From assembly GCF_900168025.1 (NCBI RefSeq), contig NZ_FUYN01000001.1:62001-126000 (forward strand): DNA of 64,000 bases, given 5' to 3'. Below the pieces are notes generated by a model that did not search any database, was not told the origin of the DNA, and saw only the letters and a program-made list of their open reading frames with translations. A program made the position numbers and the translations under genes. Origin of the DNA: Acetoanaerobium noterae. Lineage in GTDB: Bacteria; Bacillota; Clostridia; Peptostreptococcales; Filifactoraceae. Below, piece by piece: positions 35,137 to 44,244 of the stretch. How positions within the stretch are numbered: the stretch's first letter is position 1; every line of letters begins with the position of its first letter.

Positions 35137-36207
35137 TTATGTTTTTATACTCGCTATATGTCCATCATAATTAATAAATGACTTTATATCCAAGATATTG
35201 AGAATTCCTGTTACATCTTTAATATTTAGTGAAGTATGAATTGATATCATATCAGCAGTACATATTCCCTTACTTTGAATACAACCATATATAGTTCTTT
35301 CTATCTCAGAAAGAGATCTCATATCTTTACTGCCTGTCACCACATTTCCATAATTCATTCCATAAGCTTCTAAAATATCATTTACACAGGTTACTAGTTG
35401 TGCTCCTTGCTTTATTAGGTTGTTTGTACCAATACTAGAAACAGAGTCAATGCTTCCTGGTACTGCAAAAATATTTTTTCCCTGCTCCAATCCAAAATCT
35501 GCAGTAATGAGTGTTCCACTTTTCATTCCAGCTTCAATTATCAATATCCCATCCGACAATCCACTTACAATTCTATTTCTGTAAGCAAAATTCGCAGGAA
35601 TAATAGGGCTTAAATCAGAATACTCACTTATCACCAAACCTCCTGAATCAATCACAGTTTGCATCAACTTAGAATTGGTTTTGGGATATGGCTTCGTTAT
35701 CGATGAGCCTAGTACACATATAGTTTTTCCATCACTTTCTAAGGCTCCTTGGTGAGCAAATTTATCAATACCAGAGGCCATCCCGCTAATTACACAAAAC
35801 CCATTAGAAGCAAGTTCTTTTGAGAATTTATTTGCCGCCCATATCCCATAATTTGATGGTTTTCTCGTTCCTACTATAGCTATTGATAGAGACCCTATAT
35901 TATCTAAATTTCCCTTGTAATATAATAGTCTTGGAGCTTGTGCTATCTCTCTTAGCTTTTGAGGAAATTTATCATCAAAGTATGTCAAATAATTCAAATT
36001 ATTTTTTTCAATATAGTTTTCTATTTGAATAAAATAATCATATTTAGAGGAATATAACTCATTATCAACTATAGATGAATTAATAGAATCGTTCATTTCT
36101 TCAATACTCGGAATCTTATTATCTTCTTCAATAGTAGAATCTATATAAGCAAGTCTTTCAATTGAGAGTTTCTTAAATAATGATAAAAATAACTTTTTTC
36201 GGCTCAT
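35137..36207 (-). CDS. dprA: DNA processing protein DprA/Smf
   Basis: About 356 residues. An N-terminal helical region and a Rossmann-like DprA core (about 105-300): IAIVGTRKPSNYG, FCVISGMASGIDKFAHQGAL, PANFAYRNRIVSGLSDGILIIEAGMKSGTLITADFGLEQGKNIFAVPGSI. A short winged helix follows. DprA loads RecA on incoming single-stranded DNA in transformation. A TTG two codons upstream is in frame, but AAAGGA favours the ATG at 36207. It lies between comM and topA. Confidence 0.93.
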   Translation of the reverse strand: MSRKKLFLSLFKKLSIERLAYIDSTIEEDNKIPSIEEMNDSINSSIVDNELYSSKYDYFIQIENYIEKNNLNYLTYFDDKFPQKLREIAQAPRLLYYKGNLDNIGSLSIAIVGTRKPSNYGIWAANKFSKELASNGFCVISGMASGIDKFAHQGALESDGKTICVLGSSITKPYPKTNSKLMQTVIDSGGLVISEYSDLSPIIPANFAYRNRIVSGLSDGILIIEAGMKSGTLITADFGLEQGKNIFAVPGSIDSVSSIGTNNLIKQGAQLVTCVNDILEAYGMNYGNVVTGSKDMRSLSEIERTIYGCIQSKGICTADMISIHTSLNIKDVTGILNILDIKSFINYDGHIASIKT

Positions 36208-36257
36208 AGTCAATCCTTTCAGTGAAAATTTTGAAAATTTCGTATTTTAAAATCGTT

Positions 36258-37787
36258 TTAATCCCAATACTTATGAAATGTTTTCCTGAAATTCAGAGCT
36301 TCTGCTATATGATTTATATTAATTAATTCACTTGAATCCAAATCTGCAATAGTACGAGATACTTTTAAAATCCTATGATAGCTTCTTGCTGTCAAATTGC
36401 TCTGTTTAAAAGCTGCCTCAAGCAAGCTTTTTGCTTCCTTTGATAGTATGCAATATTTTGTTATTTGCCTAGAATTCATTTGACTATTGTAATTAATTTT
36501 CAAGGATTTAAATCTATTTTTTTGAATTTCAACTGCTTTTTCTACCCTTTTCTTAATTGTAGCTGAGTCCTCCTCATCAATTTCCACTACTAAATCCTCA
36601 TAGGGAATAGGAGAAGTTTCGACAAAAATATCCATTCTATCCAAAATAGGAGTTGAGGCTCTAGATAGATATGTTTTTATCTTATTATCGTTGCAGCTGC
36701 AAGCCTTTGATTGATTCAAAAAGTTTCCGCAAGGACATGGATTCATTGCCGCAATCAAAATAAAGTCCGAAGGATAAGTATATTTATTATTTAATCTTGA
36801 AATTGAAACCTTTTTGTCTTCTAGTGGTTGCCTAAGGCCCTCTACTAATTTTTTATCAAATTCTAGAAACTCATCCATAAATAATACACCATTATGAGAT
36901 AACACTACTTCTCCAGGATTGCTATTGTGCCCTCCCCCTATAAGCGAGGCATAGGTTATTGTATGATGAGGTTGTCTAAATGGTCTTTTCCTCATTTTAA
37001 TTTCTGATGGAATATGACCTAAAAAGCTATAAATTTGGCTTACTTGAATAAATTCCTCATTATTAAGCTCTGGCATTATAGTGTTAAATCTTGCTGCTAT
37101 CATTGTCTTGCCAGAGCCAGGTGGTCCTATCATAAGCAAATTATGAAATCCAGCAGCCGATATTTCTGCTGCTCTTTTTACTAATTGGCAGCCTTTCACA
37201 TCTTTAAAATCAAGAAGATTATCAGGCTCTTCGTGGTTTTTTTCATTTAAATTAATTTCATATTCTATTGATTTCTTCTCCACCAAATAATCATAAACTT
37301 CTTTTAGGGTTTTTAGAGGTAATATCTCTATACCTGGAATCATAGAGGCTTCATTAAAATTTTCAAAAGGGATAATAACCTTTTTTATTTTGGAGTTTTT
37401 TAGTAACCCAAGGATTAATGCAGTACATGCCTTTATAGGTTTTAATTTTCCATCTAGTGACAGCTCTCCTATAAAAGCAATATCTTCAAACTTTTCTTCA
37501 GCTATATTTTCGACTTCTCTTAGAATGGCTAAAGCAATAGCTAAGTCATAGTGAGAGCCTTCCTTTTTTATATCAGCTGGAGATAAATTGACTATAATTT
37601 TTTTATTTGGATATCTAAAGCCACTGTTGCACACTGCTGATTTAATTCTCTCTTTTGATTCTTTAACTGCTGCATTTGGCAAGCCTACTAAAGAAAACCC
37701 TGGTAAGCCTTTGGTCATATCAGCTTCTACTTCCACTATATAACCTTCTATTCCAGATGTTCCTGCAGAAATAATTTTAAAAAACAT
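36258..37787 (-). CDS. comM: YifB/ComM-family Mg-chelatase-like ATPase
   Basis: About 509 residues. N-terminal Lon-protease-like domain (FFKIISAGTSGIEGYIVEVE start) and an AAA+ Mg-chelatase domain with Walker A GPPGSGKTM near 217-225, GVLFMDEFLEF as Walker B, and PCPCGNF with a Cys cluster around 355-370. ComM-type helicases aid branch migration in natural transformation. The open frame extends 29 codons further into the yraN gene, but AAGGGGG directly before the ATG at 37787 marks the real start. Confidence 0.9.
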   Translation of the reverse strand: MFFKIISAGTSGIEGYIVEVEADMTKGLPGFSLVGLPNAAVKESKERIKSAVCNSGFRYPNKKIIVNLSPADIKKEGSHYDLAIALAILREVENIAEEKFEDIAFIGELSLDGKLKPIKACTALILGLLKNSKIKKVIIPFENFNEASMIPGIEILPLKTLKEVYDYLVEKKSIEYEINLNEKNHEEPDNLLDFKDVKGCQLVKRAAEISAAGFHNLLMIGPPGSGKTMIAARFNTIMPELNNEEFIQVSQIYSFLGHIPSEIKMRKRPFRQPHHTITYASLIGGGHNSNPGEVVLSHNGVLFMDEFLEFDKKLVEGLRQPLEDKKVSISRLNNKYTYPSDFILIAAMNPCPCGNFLNQSKACSCNDNKIKTYLSRASTPILDRMDIFVETSPIPYEDLVVEIDEEDSATIKKRVEKAVEIQKNRFKSLKINYNSQMNSRQITKYCILSKEAKSLLEAAFKQSNLTARSYHRILKVSRTIADLDSSELININHIAEALNFRKTFHKYWD

Positions 37788-37797
37788 ATCCGCCCCC

Positions 37798-38148
37798 TTA
37801 AAAGCAACCAATGATATGATTGATATTTTTAGTATCAAAATATATTTCAACAACGTCAAATGATATTTCTTCATATATTAGGTTAGTTTGGTTTAGGTAA
37901 ACCTCGGCTGCCAATCTAATTTTATTTTGTTTCCTAGCATCAACAGCTTCATGCGCATATCCAAAATCTATTGTGGTTCTAGCCTTCACCTCAATAAAAT
38001 TCACTATATTATTTTTATAGGCAATAATATCAATTTCTGCCGCCTTTATTGCAAAATTTCTATCTAGTATCTCAAATCCACAGTTTTTGAGATAGTTTAC
38101 TGCAATATCTTCTCCTAGTTTTCCTTTTGAGTAATTATTGGATTTCAT
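37798..38148 (-). CDS. YraN-family endonuclease-like protein (UPF0102)
   Basis: About 116 residues with a restriction-endonuclease-like fold: GKLGEDIAVNYLKNCGFEILDRNF, AAEIDIIAYKNNIVNFIEVKART (the D...ExK nuclease motif). Members are usually annotated as hypothetical nucleases. Two more upstream in-frame start codons exist; AGGAG nine bases before the ATG at 38148 selects this start. Coupled to the upstream flhB-like gene by overlap. Confidence 0.85.
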   Translation of the reverse strand: MKSNNYSKGKLGEDIAVNYLKNCGFEILDRNFAIKAAEIDIIAYKNNIVNFIEVKARTTIDFGYAHEAVDARKQNKIRLAAEVYLNQTNLIYEEISFDVVEIYFDTKNINHIIGCF

Positions 38149-38413
38149 CAGCATCAACTCCTGCAATAAAAGCTAAAATTTGCGCCACAGCTTCATATAG
38201 CTCTTCTGGAATAAATGAATCAATTTCCATTGCACTTAGCTGACCTGCTAGTTTTTCATCTTGATATACAGGTATATCGTTCTCCCTTGCTTTTTCAATT
38301 ATTCGTTTAGCTACTTCTCCTTGCCCTTTTCCTACAATTTTTGGGGCTATAAACTCATTCATATCGTATCTTAATGCAACAGCAGTTTCCTTGCCTTTAA
38401 TTTTTCTTTTCAT
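38135..38413 (-). CDS. FlhB C-terminal-domain-like protein (YlqH type)
   Basis: 92 residues corresponding to the cytoplasmic C-terminal domain of FlhB/EscU export-switch proteins: AVALRYDMNEFIAPKIVGKGQGEVAKRIIEKARENDIPVYQDEKLAGQLSAMEI. It lacks the membrane part and the cleaved NPTH motif, which here reads differently at the expected place. It sits next to a FliK-like gene, the same pairing as Bacillus ylqG-ylqH. Function is not established. Confidence 0.85.
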   Translation of the reverse strand: MKRKIKGKETAVALRYDMNEFIAPKIVGKGQGEVAKRIIEKARENDIPVYQDEKLAGQLSAMEIDSFIPEELYEAVAQILAFIAGVDADEIQ

Positions 38414-38416
38414 AAA

Positions 38417-39916
38417 TCACACCCAAGTTTCAAAAGATTTTGAGTCAATATTTTTATACACCACATCATCTAGGATTTGCGAGACATTGACATTTTGAAT
38501 TTCTGTTGACAATAAAACACCTGTAAATCCTATAGAATTTAATCGTTCTTTCAGTATAGGGATAGCCTTTTTAAATTTATCTTCGACTTCTTTGCTTTTT
38601 GTAGCTATATTAACAGAAATATTGTTCATATCTTTGTAGTTTAACATCGCTTTAACATTCCCTAGCTTGTGAGTTTCAATTGAAAATGCAACAGTTATTC
38701 CTTCTTCTCTAGTCTTACTTTTCTTATTTTTTTTCATATAATACTGAGCTATATTTTCATATTTATCAATCTGAAAAGGAACAACTTGATAGAAGATATT
38801 CTTCGACAAATCCTTTAAAAGCTCTAATTTCGGCATAATTTCCTTTTCTAACTTTGTAGCTTCTTTTGAGCCCGGCTCCAGTGAAGCTAATATCTTCTCA
38901 AACTCAGATTCTATTTTATTTAAGTCTAGTTTTATATCCTCTGATCCAAGCTTAGTTTTTAAATCTAGTTTTTTTACGACCATATCCACTAAATCAGGCT
39001 GCTGTTGGATTTTCATGCTATCATTTTCTTTATCTGATAATTTATTTAAAGCATTATCTTTACCCAAGATATCGTCCTTAGGTTTGAAAGCTAATTCTTT
39101 AAATAAGTCCTCTTGAGCTTTTGGAGCTATATTACTCGCTTCTAAAGCTTTTCCTTCCTCTGACTTCGTATTTAAATTTAATTGCACATTTTTATTATCT
39201 ATTACTAAGGCTTTTATATCTAAAATATCTATATCCTTATCAGCAATTTTTTGCTCTATATTAGCCATCGCCTTTAAATTCTTGGGATTCACTTCTAAAT
39301 TCAAGCTTTTTAGTATGATAATATCTTTTAATCCTAATTCTTTCGGTAAGGCTGATTGCTTAGATGAATTATTGACAGCAGTAGCTTCTTTACCGTCTTG
39401 GAACAGCCTAACAATATTATCTAACGGCATATCCTCTTGCTCTGCTGATAGCTCTCCTTGTAGATTTTGAAGCATTTTAAGTGATAAGGATAAATCCTTA
39501 ACTTCCTTAAAGCTATCTATTGTAACTGGGATTCCAGACTTAATCATTTGTCTTACTATTTCTTTATTTTCTGAATTAACAGTTTTTCCAAGCTTAGTCA
39601 GTAAATCTTCGACCTTTAAGTCCTTGATAAGATTCTGCTTTTTTTCATCTAGTTGAGGTTTTAAAAAGATTTGACCTTCTTCATTAAATAATACAGTAAA
39701 TAGCATCTCTTCCCCGATGAAATTTTCCATTGGAATAGTAGTGTTCGCAACAAATTCTTTACCAGTTGACGTTTGAATAAGTACCATATTTTGGTTTACA
39801 TCAATTACTCTACCCCTTACGTTTTCTCCTCTATTATTAAATTCAAAAGAATCAATATTACTCTTATTAAGTATTAGTTCTGGGCGTATACTGTTAGAAC
39901 CTATATCTATTCTCAA
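38417..39916 (-). CDS. FliK-like hook-length-control-related protein (YlqG type)
   Basis: 499 residues, mostly low-complexity, Lys/Glu/Leu-rich sequence. The C-terminal ~100 residues (GITVAFSIETHKLGNVKAML ... LKERLNSIGFTGVLLSTEIQNV) resemble the C-terminal domain of flagellar hook-length control proteins FliK. The start is TTG at 39916 with AAAGGTGAT upstream. It lies between rnhB and the FlhB-like gene, as ylqG does in Bacillus. Role is inferred only by this resemblance and position. Confidence 0.75.
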   Translation of the reverse strand: MRIDIGSNSIRPELILNKSNIDSFEFNNRGENVRGRVIDVNQNMVLIQTSTGKEFVANTTIPMENFIGEEMLFTVLFNEEGQIFLKPQLDEKKQNLIKDLKVEDLLTKLGKTVNSENKEIVRQMIKSGIPVTIDSFKEVKDLSLSLKMLQNLQGELSAEQEDMPLDNIVRLFQDGKEATAVNNSSKQSALPKELGLKDIIILKSLNLEVNPKNLKAMANIEQKIADKDIDILDIKALVIDNKNVQLNLNTKSEEGKALEASNIAPKAQEDLFKELAFKPKDDILGKDNALNKLSDKENDSMKIQQQPDLVDMVVKKLDLKTKLGSEDIKLDLNKIESEFEKILASLEPGSKEATKLEKEIMPKLELLKDLSKNIFYQVVPFQIDKYENIAQYYMKKNKKSKTREEGITVAFSIETHKLGNVKAMLNYKDMNNISVNIATKSKEVEDKFKKAIPILKERLNSIGFTGVLLSTEIQNVNVSQILDDVVYKNIDSKSFETWV

Positions 39917-39931
39917 AATATCACCTTTTTC

Positions 39932-40702
39932 TTAATATATATTCTTCAAGAAGCTTAATCTATGAATCGGCGTAATTCCATATTTATTTATAGCTTCAAT
40001 GTGTTCTTTAGTCCCATAGCCCTTATGTTTATCAAATCCATACTGGGGATAAATCTCTGCATATTGCTTCATAATTCTATCTCTTGTTACTTTTGCTAGA
40101 ATACTAGCACATGCAATACTTATAGATTTTGAATCTCCTTGAACTATACATCTTTGAGGATGATTTATATCAGTTATTTGCTGATTACCATCTACAATAA
40201 TAAAATCCGGTCTTTGTGATGCCATTGCAATAGAACGCTTCATAGCTAGAAAGGTTGCATTTAGTATATTATATTCATCTATTTCATTGCTATCTGAAAT
40301 TCCAATTCCATATACAATATCAGAGTTTAAGATAGTGTCAAAAATCCTATCTCTATTTTTTTCGCTGACTTTTTTTGAATCGTCAATTCCATCAATCATA
40401 GGATTTTTATCTAAAATAACACAAGCTGAAACTACTGGTCCAGCAAGGGGCCCTCTTCCAGCTTCATCAACTCCTCCAATTTTTTTATAGCCTTCAGCAA
40501 ATAGCGATTCTTCAATAATAAACATATTTTTTAAGCGCTCTTCTTCTTTTCTAACAGCATCCAATTTTTTTGATAAAGACATCGCAATTTTCTTTACTGA
40601 TTCTCTTTTATCTTTAGATAAAATATTTATATAACTCAAATATTGTTCGTAGCTACTAGTTTGCACTATATCTTTGATTTCTTTTACACTTAAGTTTTCC
40701 AT
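39932..40702 (-). CDS. rnhB: ribonuclease HII
   Basis: About 256 residues. An N-terminal helical extension (about 1-65) precedes the RNase H2 core: GGVDEAGRGPLAGPVVSACVIL (about 76-97, with Asp and Glu catalytic), DGIDDSKK, and a later DGNQQI and ACASILAKVTRD block. It removes ribonucleotides from DNA and RNA primers. A more upstream ATG (40714) overlaps the ribosome-binding site of the ATG at 40702, so the latter is preferred. Confidence 0.93.
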   Translation of the reverse strand: MENLSVKEIKDIVQTSSYEQYLSYINILSKDKRESVKKIAMSLSKKLDAVRKEEERLKNMFIIEESLFAEGYKKIGGVDEAGRGPLAGPVVSACVILDKNPMIDGIDDSKKVSEKNRDRIFDTILNSDIVYGIGISDSNEIDEYNILNATFLAMKRSIAMASQRPDFIIVDGNQQITDINHPQRCIVQGDSKSISIACASILAKVTRDRIMKQYAEIYPQYGFDKHKGYGTKEHIEAINKYGITPIHRLSFLKNIY

Positions 40703-40752
40703 AATATACCTCATTTTTTAGTCTTATAACAATATTATCAATAAAAACCAAT

Positions 40753-40782
40753 AAAAAAAAGCCTCACTTTAATTAAGGCTTA
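40753..40782 (-). terminator. terminator after rbgA
   Basis: AAGCCT pairs with AGGCTT around an 11-base loop; eight Ts follow on the minus strand. It divides rbgA from rnhB. Confidence 0.72.
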
Positions 40783-40799
40783 TCTTATTTATACAAATA

Positions 40800-41786
40800 T
40801 TAAATTGATTTAGGTGTTTCAAGTGTTATTGTCCCTAGCTTTCCTGCTCTAAACTCCATTAGTAATGAAGACGATAGTCTAAAATAATCCACTTGATTTC
40901 CAGGTAGGATATATCCCCTTTTAAAAGCTATAAAATCTGCTATTTCTATAGCCTCCATATCGCTTATATCTTTATCAAGATCAAATCTTTCAGTGAAAAT
41001 TTGAGGTTTAATTTCTTTTAGGTACTTAATTAGTTCCATAGCTATTTCTTCAATTTCCATAACTTGATCTTTTATAGAACCAAGAAAAGCAAGTTTCATA
41101 GCTACACTTTGATCTTCAATCTTAGGCCATAGGACTCCTGGAGTATCTAAAAGCTCTAAATCTCCTTTTAATTTAACCCACTGCTTGCCTTTTGTAACTC
41201 CTGGTCTATCACCAGTTTGAGCACTTTTCTTTCCAACTATTCTATTTATAATAGAAGACTTTCCAACATTGGGAATACCTACTACCATTACTCTTAATGC
41301 TCTTTTTCTCCTGCCTTTGCTTTCTAGCTTCTTATATAAGTCCTTGGATTTATTATTTAAAGATGCCAGCAATTCGTTAAGTCCCTTACCAGTTAAGGAA
41401 TTTATCATAGCAGATTCATGACCTTTTGTCTTATAGTACTCAATCCATTGCTGTGTCTTATTAGGATCAGCTAGGTCTTCCTTATTTAATACTACGACCT
41501 TTGGTAAGTTTTTTACCATGTCGTCAATATCAGGATTGCTTGTGCTGTATGGCGCTCTAGCATCTACGATTTCTAAAACTACATCTACTAATTTAATATT
41601 TTCTAAAATTTGTTCTTTAGTTTTCTTCATATGTCCAGGATACCAGTTTATATTCAAATCAGAATCCTGAGAACTAGATTTATTAGCTTCATCCGCCTTT
41701 AAATCTTTTACCTTGTTATTTTTCGTGCTAGGCTTGCGTGATGATTTTATAACAGGCTTGTTCACTTTACTATTACTTTTTTTCAT
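40800..41786 (-). CDS. rbgA: ribosome biogenesis GTPase RbgA/YlqF
   Basis: About 328 residues. A basic, Lys/Ser-rich N-terminal tail precedes the circularly permuted GTPase: INWYPGHMKKTKEQI, the G4-like NKEDLADP, G1 GIPNVGKSS, and G3 DTPG. RbgA helps assemble the 50S subunit. A more upstream ATG (41798) overlaps GAGGG, so the ATG at 41786 is used. Order rplS-rbgA-rnhB as in Bacillus. Confidence 0.93.
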   Translation of the reverse strand: MKKSNSKVNKPVIKSSRKPSTKNNKVKDLKADEANKSSSQDSDLNINWYPGHMKKTKEQILENIKLVDVVLEIVDARAPYSTSNPDIDDMVKNLPKVVVLNKEDLADPNKTQQWIEYYKTKGHESAMINSLTGKGLNELLASLNNKSKDLYKKLESKGRRKRALRVMVVGIPNVGKSSIINRIVGKKSAQTGDRPGVTKGKQWVKLKGDLELLDTPGVLWPKIEDQSVAMKLAFLGSIKDQVMEIEEIAMELIKYLKEIKPQIFTERFDLDKDISDMEAIEIADFIAFKRGYILPGNQVDYFRLSSSLLMEFRAGKLGTITLETPKSI

Positions 41787-41821
41787 GTTATCCCTCATCT
41801 CAAAGCTTTTTGTATATACAA

Positions 41822-41851
41822 TAAAAAGGACTGAATAAACAGTCCCTTTAT
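41822..41851 (-). terminator. terminator after rplS
   Basis: GGACTG pairs with CAGTCC around a short AT loop and five Ts follow on the minus strand, 9 bp after the rplS stop. Confidence 0.72.
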
Positions 41852-41859
41852 CAAAACTA

Positions 41860-42201
41860 CTATTTAGCTTCTTTAACTTTAGCTGCTTTACCTACTCTAT
41901 CTCTTAGGTAGTTAAGTTTAGCTCTTCTTACTTTACCTTTTCTAGTAACTTCAATTTTCTCAATGCTTGGAGAATGAACTGGGAAAATCTTCTCTACTCC
42001 AACACCAAAAGAAATTTTTCTTACTGTAAAAGTTTCTCTTACTCCACCATTTTGTCTTTTAAGCACAACGCCTTCAAAGATCTGAATTCTTTCTCTTTTT
42101 CCCTCTTTTACTCTGATATGTACTTTAACAGTATCACCAGCTGAGAATTTAGGTAAATCTGATTTTAATTGTTCTTGCTCAATTGCCTTAATAATTTCCA
42201 T
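41860..42201 (-). CDS. rplS: 50S ribosomal protein L19
   Basis: 113 residues, full length. [35 protein letters not shown] and [45 protein letters not shown] are diagnostic. L19 lies at the 30S-50S interface. GGAGGAAG precedes the ATG. A leader hairpin lies just upstream. Confidence 0.97.
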   Translation of the reverse strand: MEIIKAIEQEQLKSDLPKFSAGDTVKVHIRVKEGKRERIQIFEGVVLKRQNGGVRETFTVRKISFGVGVEKIFPVHSPSIEKIEVTRKGKVRRAKLNYLRDRVGKAAKVKEAK

Positions 42202-42219
42202 TTTTCTTCCTCCTCATAA

Positions 42220-42252
42220 AACGTTCTTAATGCAATTCACCAGAGGAACGTT
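42220..42252 (-). promoter_or_regulatory. leader hairpin of rplS, resembling the L19 autoregulatory leader
   Basis: On the minus strand AACGTTC and GAACGTT form a perfect 7-bp stem enclosing a TCTGGTGAATTGCATTAA-like loop, 18 bp before the rplS start. Size, position and CTCTGGTGAATTGCATT sequence resemble the known L19 leader of Gram-positive bacteria. The link to ligand L19 is by resemblance only. Confidence 0.6.
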
Positions 42253-42289
42253 CGTATTTATAACCTATAAAATTATATCTTAATACTAT

Positions 42290-43045
42290 CTATTTGTCAA
42301 TAATATTGTGTTTTTTAAGTAATTTTTTATCTTCCTTAGACAGAGCTTCATAGTCAAACAAGTCAGGTCTTAGCTTCATAGTTAATTTTATAGATTCTAG
42401 CTTTCTCCAGGATTCAATATTTTTATGATGGCCTGATAACAGAACCTTAGGCACTTCCTTCTCCATAAAAACTTCAGGCCTAGTGTAATGAGGGTATTCT
42501 AGCAATCCATTTGTAAATGATTCTTCCTCCAAGGATTCTTCGTGTCCTAAAACGCCTTTAACATGCCTTGATATACTATCTATAAGTATAAGAGCAGGTA
42601 GCTCCCCTCCAGTTAAAACGTAGTCTCCAATAGATATTTCTTCATCCACAATCAAATCAATAACTCTTTGATCCACTCCTTCATAATGACCGCAAAGCAA
42701 TATCAAGCTTTCTTCTTTTGCAAGAGCTGTAGCCATGTCATTATTAAATACTTTTCCTTTAGGAGTAAGGTAGATAACTTTAGGCTTCTTTTCTTGCTTC
42801 AAAGATGCATCTAAATCATCAACTACAGCATTATAACAGCTTACTATAGGCTGAGGAGTCATGACCATTCCCGCTCCTCCACCATATGGATAGTCATCTA
42901 CTTTTTTATGTTTGCTTTCTGAGTAATCTCTTATATTCCAAGTCTTATATTCTATGTTACCTTTTTCTTCTGCTTTTTTCATAATACTTTCACTCATATA
43001 TGCTTCAATAATTTGAGGAAATAAGGTCATAATATGAAATTTCAT
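42290..43045 (-). CDS. trmD: tRNA (guanine37-N1)-methyltransferase
   Basis: 251 residues, SPOUT methyltransferase methylating G37 of tRNAs. The trefoil-knot motifs LLCGHYEGVDQRVID and EISIGDYVLTGGELPALILIDSISRHVKGVLG are clear. DYPYGGGAGMVM is the family N-terminal signature. The start overlaps the rimM stop (TAATG). Confidence 0.96.
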   Translation of the reverse strand: MKFHIMTLFPQIIEAYMSESIMKKAEEKGNIEYKTWNIRDYSESKHKKVDDYPYGGGAGMVMTPQPIVSCYNAVVDDLDASLKQEKKPKVIYLTPKGKVFNNDMATALAKEESLILLCGHYEGVDQRVIDLIVDEEISIGDYVLTGGELPALILIDSISRHVKGVLGHEESLEEESFTNGLLEYPHYTRPEVFMEKEVPKVLLSGHHKNIESWRKLESIKLTMKLRPDLFDYEALSKEDKKLLKKHNIIDK

Positions 43046-43551
43046 TACTCAATCATTCCTTCAATAGGATCTATTATAATCTTCTTATTATCAATATCAA
43101 TAACTGGAACAAATTTCTTAATCGCAGGAACAAGGTAGGTTTTTCCATTTTCTGATTTTATGGAGTAGACATCATTAGCACTATACTGAAGTACATCTTC
43201 TAATACCCCTATATATTTTTCACTTATATCATAAACCTTGCATCCTATTAAATCAGCTATAAGATGTTCATCTTCGTCCAGTTTTCTTGCATTATCTCTA
43301 TCTATAAATAAATAGTTGTTTCTATTTTTTTCTGCATCATCAATAGTCAAAATACTACTCAGTTTCAATATAACCATATTTTTGCTTATCTTCACATTTT
43401 CAACTGATATTTTTTCATCGCTATTTTCCATGTATAAATATTGTATTTCTTTAAATCTCTCTGGGTAATCCGTATATGGATATACTTTTACCTCTCCTTT
43501 TAATCCATGAGTATTTACTATTTTTCCTATTCTCAATTTATTAGATTTCAA
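43045..43551 (-). CDS. rimM: ribosome maturation factor RimM
   Basis: 168 residues with the N-terminal RimM barrel (LRIGKIVNTHGLKGEVKVYPYTDYPERF) and C-terminal PRC barrel (DLIGCKVYDISEKYIGVLEDVLQYSANDVYSI). It assists 30S head assembly through S19. The start is TTG with GAGGTGA four bases upstream. It overlaps trmD. A terminator separates it from khpA upstream, so it probably has its own promoter. Confidence 0.93.
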   Translation of the reverse strand: MKSNKLRIGKIVNTHGLKGEVKVYPYTDYPERFKEIQYLYMENSDEKISVENVKISKNMVILKLSSILTIDDAEKNRNNYLFIDRDNARKLDEDEHLIADLIGCKVYDISEKYIGVLEDVLQYSANDVYSIKSENGKTYLVPAIKKFVPVIDIDNKKIIIDPIEGMIE

Positions 43552-43670
43552 GTTTTCACCTCATAACTTTATTGATACTACAAATCATAAACATCGCAAT
43601 ACCAAAAAATAAAATAATGGCTCTGATTTATAAAAGGAATCAGAATTTATTATATTTCTTGAAAATCTTG

Positions 43671-43707
43671 TAAAAAAAGCAAAGGATTAGAGAAGTCTCT
43701 AATCCTT
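43671..43707 (-). terminator. terminator overlapping the khpA stop codon
   Basis: A 12-bp stem (43682-43693 with 43696-43707) is followed by a run of seven Ts on the minus strand. The TAA stop of khpA starts in the stem. Confidence 0.85.
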
Positions 43708-43936
43708 ACTGAATAATTTCTACAACTACTCTTTTGCTTTCTTTAACGGCTGCAGCTTTGACAACAGTTCTAATCGCTTTTGCAATTCTCCCTTGCTTGC
43801 CAATAACCTTGCCCATATCTTCAGAGGCTACTTTCAATTCGACTACTATCGAATATTCAGTATGTTTTTCATTAACTGAAACCTCATCGGGATGGTCAAC
43901 TAGGGATCTCGCAATAAATGCTACTAATTCTCCCAT
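43706..43936 (-). CDS. khpA: KH-domain RNA-binding protein KhpA
   Basis: 76 residues, a single type II KH domain (ELKVASEDMGKVIGKQGRIAKAIRTVVKAAA with the GKxG loop at VIGKQGR). KhpA pairs with KhpB (Jag) and affects cell division and mRNA in Gram-positives. The start at 43942 is almost on GGAGGG, while the ATG at 43936 has eight bases, so that is used. It follows rpsP, as in Bacillus ylqC. Confidence 0.94.
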   Translation of the reverse strand: MGELVAFIARSLVDHPDEVSVNEKHTEYSIVVELKVASEDMGKVIGKQGRIAKAIRTVVKAAAVKESKRVVVEIIQ

Positions 43937-43975
43937 ATTCATTCCCTCCTACTGATATAAAAACTTGGCTACAGA

Positions 43976-44218
43976 TTACTCCATTATTCCATTCTTTTTG
44001 AAAAGTGTTCTTACAGTCTCAGTAGGTTGTGCACCAGTTGATAACCATTTTGCAGCTTTTTCATTATCTATCTTAACCACCTTAGGTTCTGAAACTGGAT
44101 TGTAGTAACCTATTTCCTCGATAAATCTACCATCTCTTGGAGAACGAGAATCAGATACAACTATTCTGTAGAAAGGTTTCTTATGAGAACCCATTCTTCT
44201 TAATCTAATCTTTACCAT
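43976..44218 (-). CDS. rpsP: 30S ribosomal protein S16
   Basis: 80 residues, full length, [41 protein letters not shown] start is diagnostic. It is transcribed after ffh (26 bp gap) and before khpA. GGAGG precedes the ATG. Confidence 0.97.
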   Translation of the reverse strand: MVKIRLRRMGSHKKPFYRIVVSDSRSPRDGRFIEEIGYYNPVSEPKVVKIDNEKAAKWLSTGAQPTETVRTLFKKNGIME

Positions 44219-44244
44219 TTTTTCACCTCCTTAAAAGTGTATAT

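Noticed and set aside
36225-36245. AAATTTTGAAAATTT near the dprA start as a CodY box
   Set aside because: The palindrome has the wrong centre: it lacks the CWG core spacing of the CodY consensus.
37788-37874. Extended N-terminus of the ComM-like protein with a hydrophobic leader
   Set aside because: It overlaps the yraN gene and lacks a ribosome-binding site, whereas the ATG at 37787 has AAGGGGG and matches the family start.
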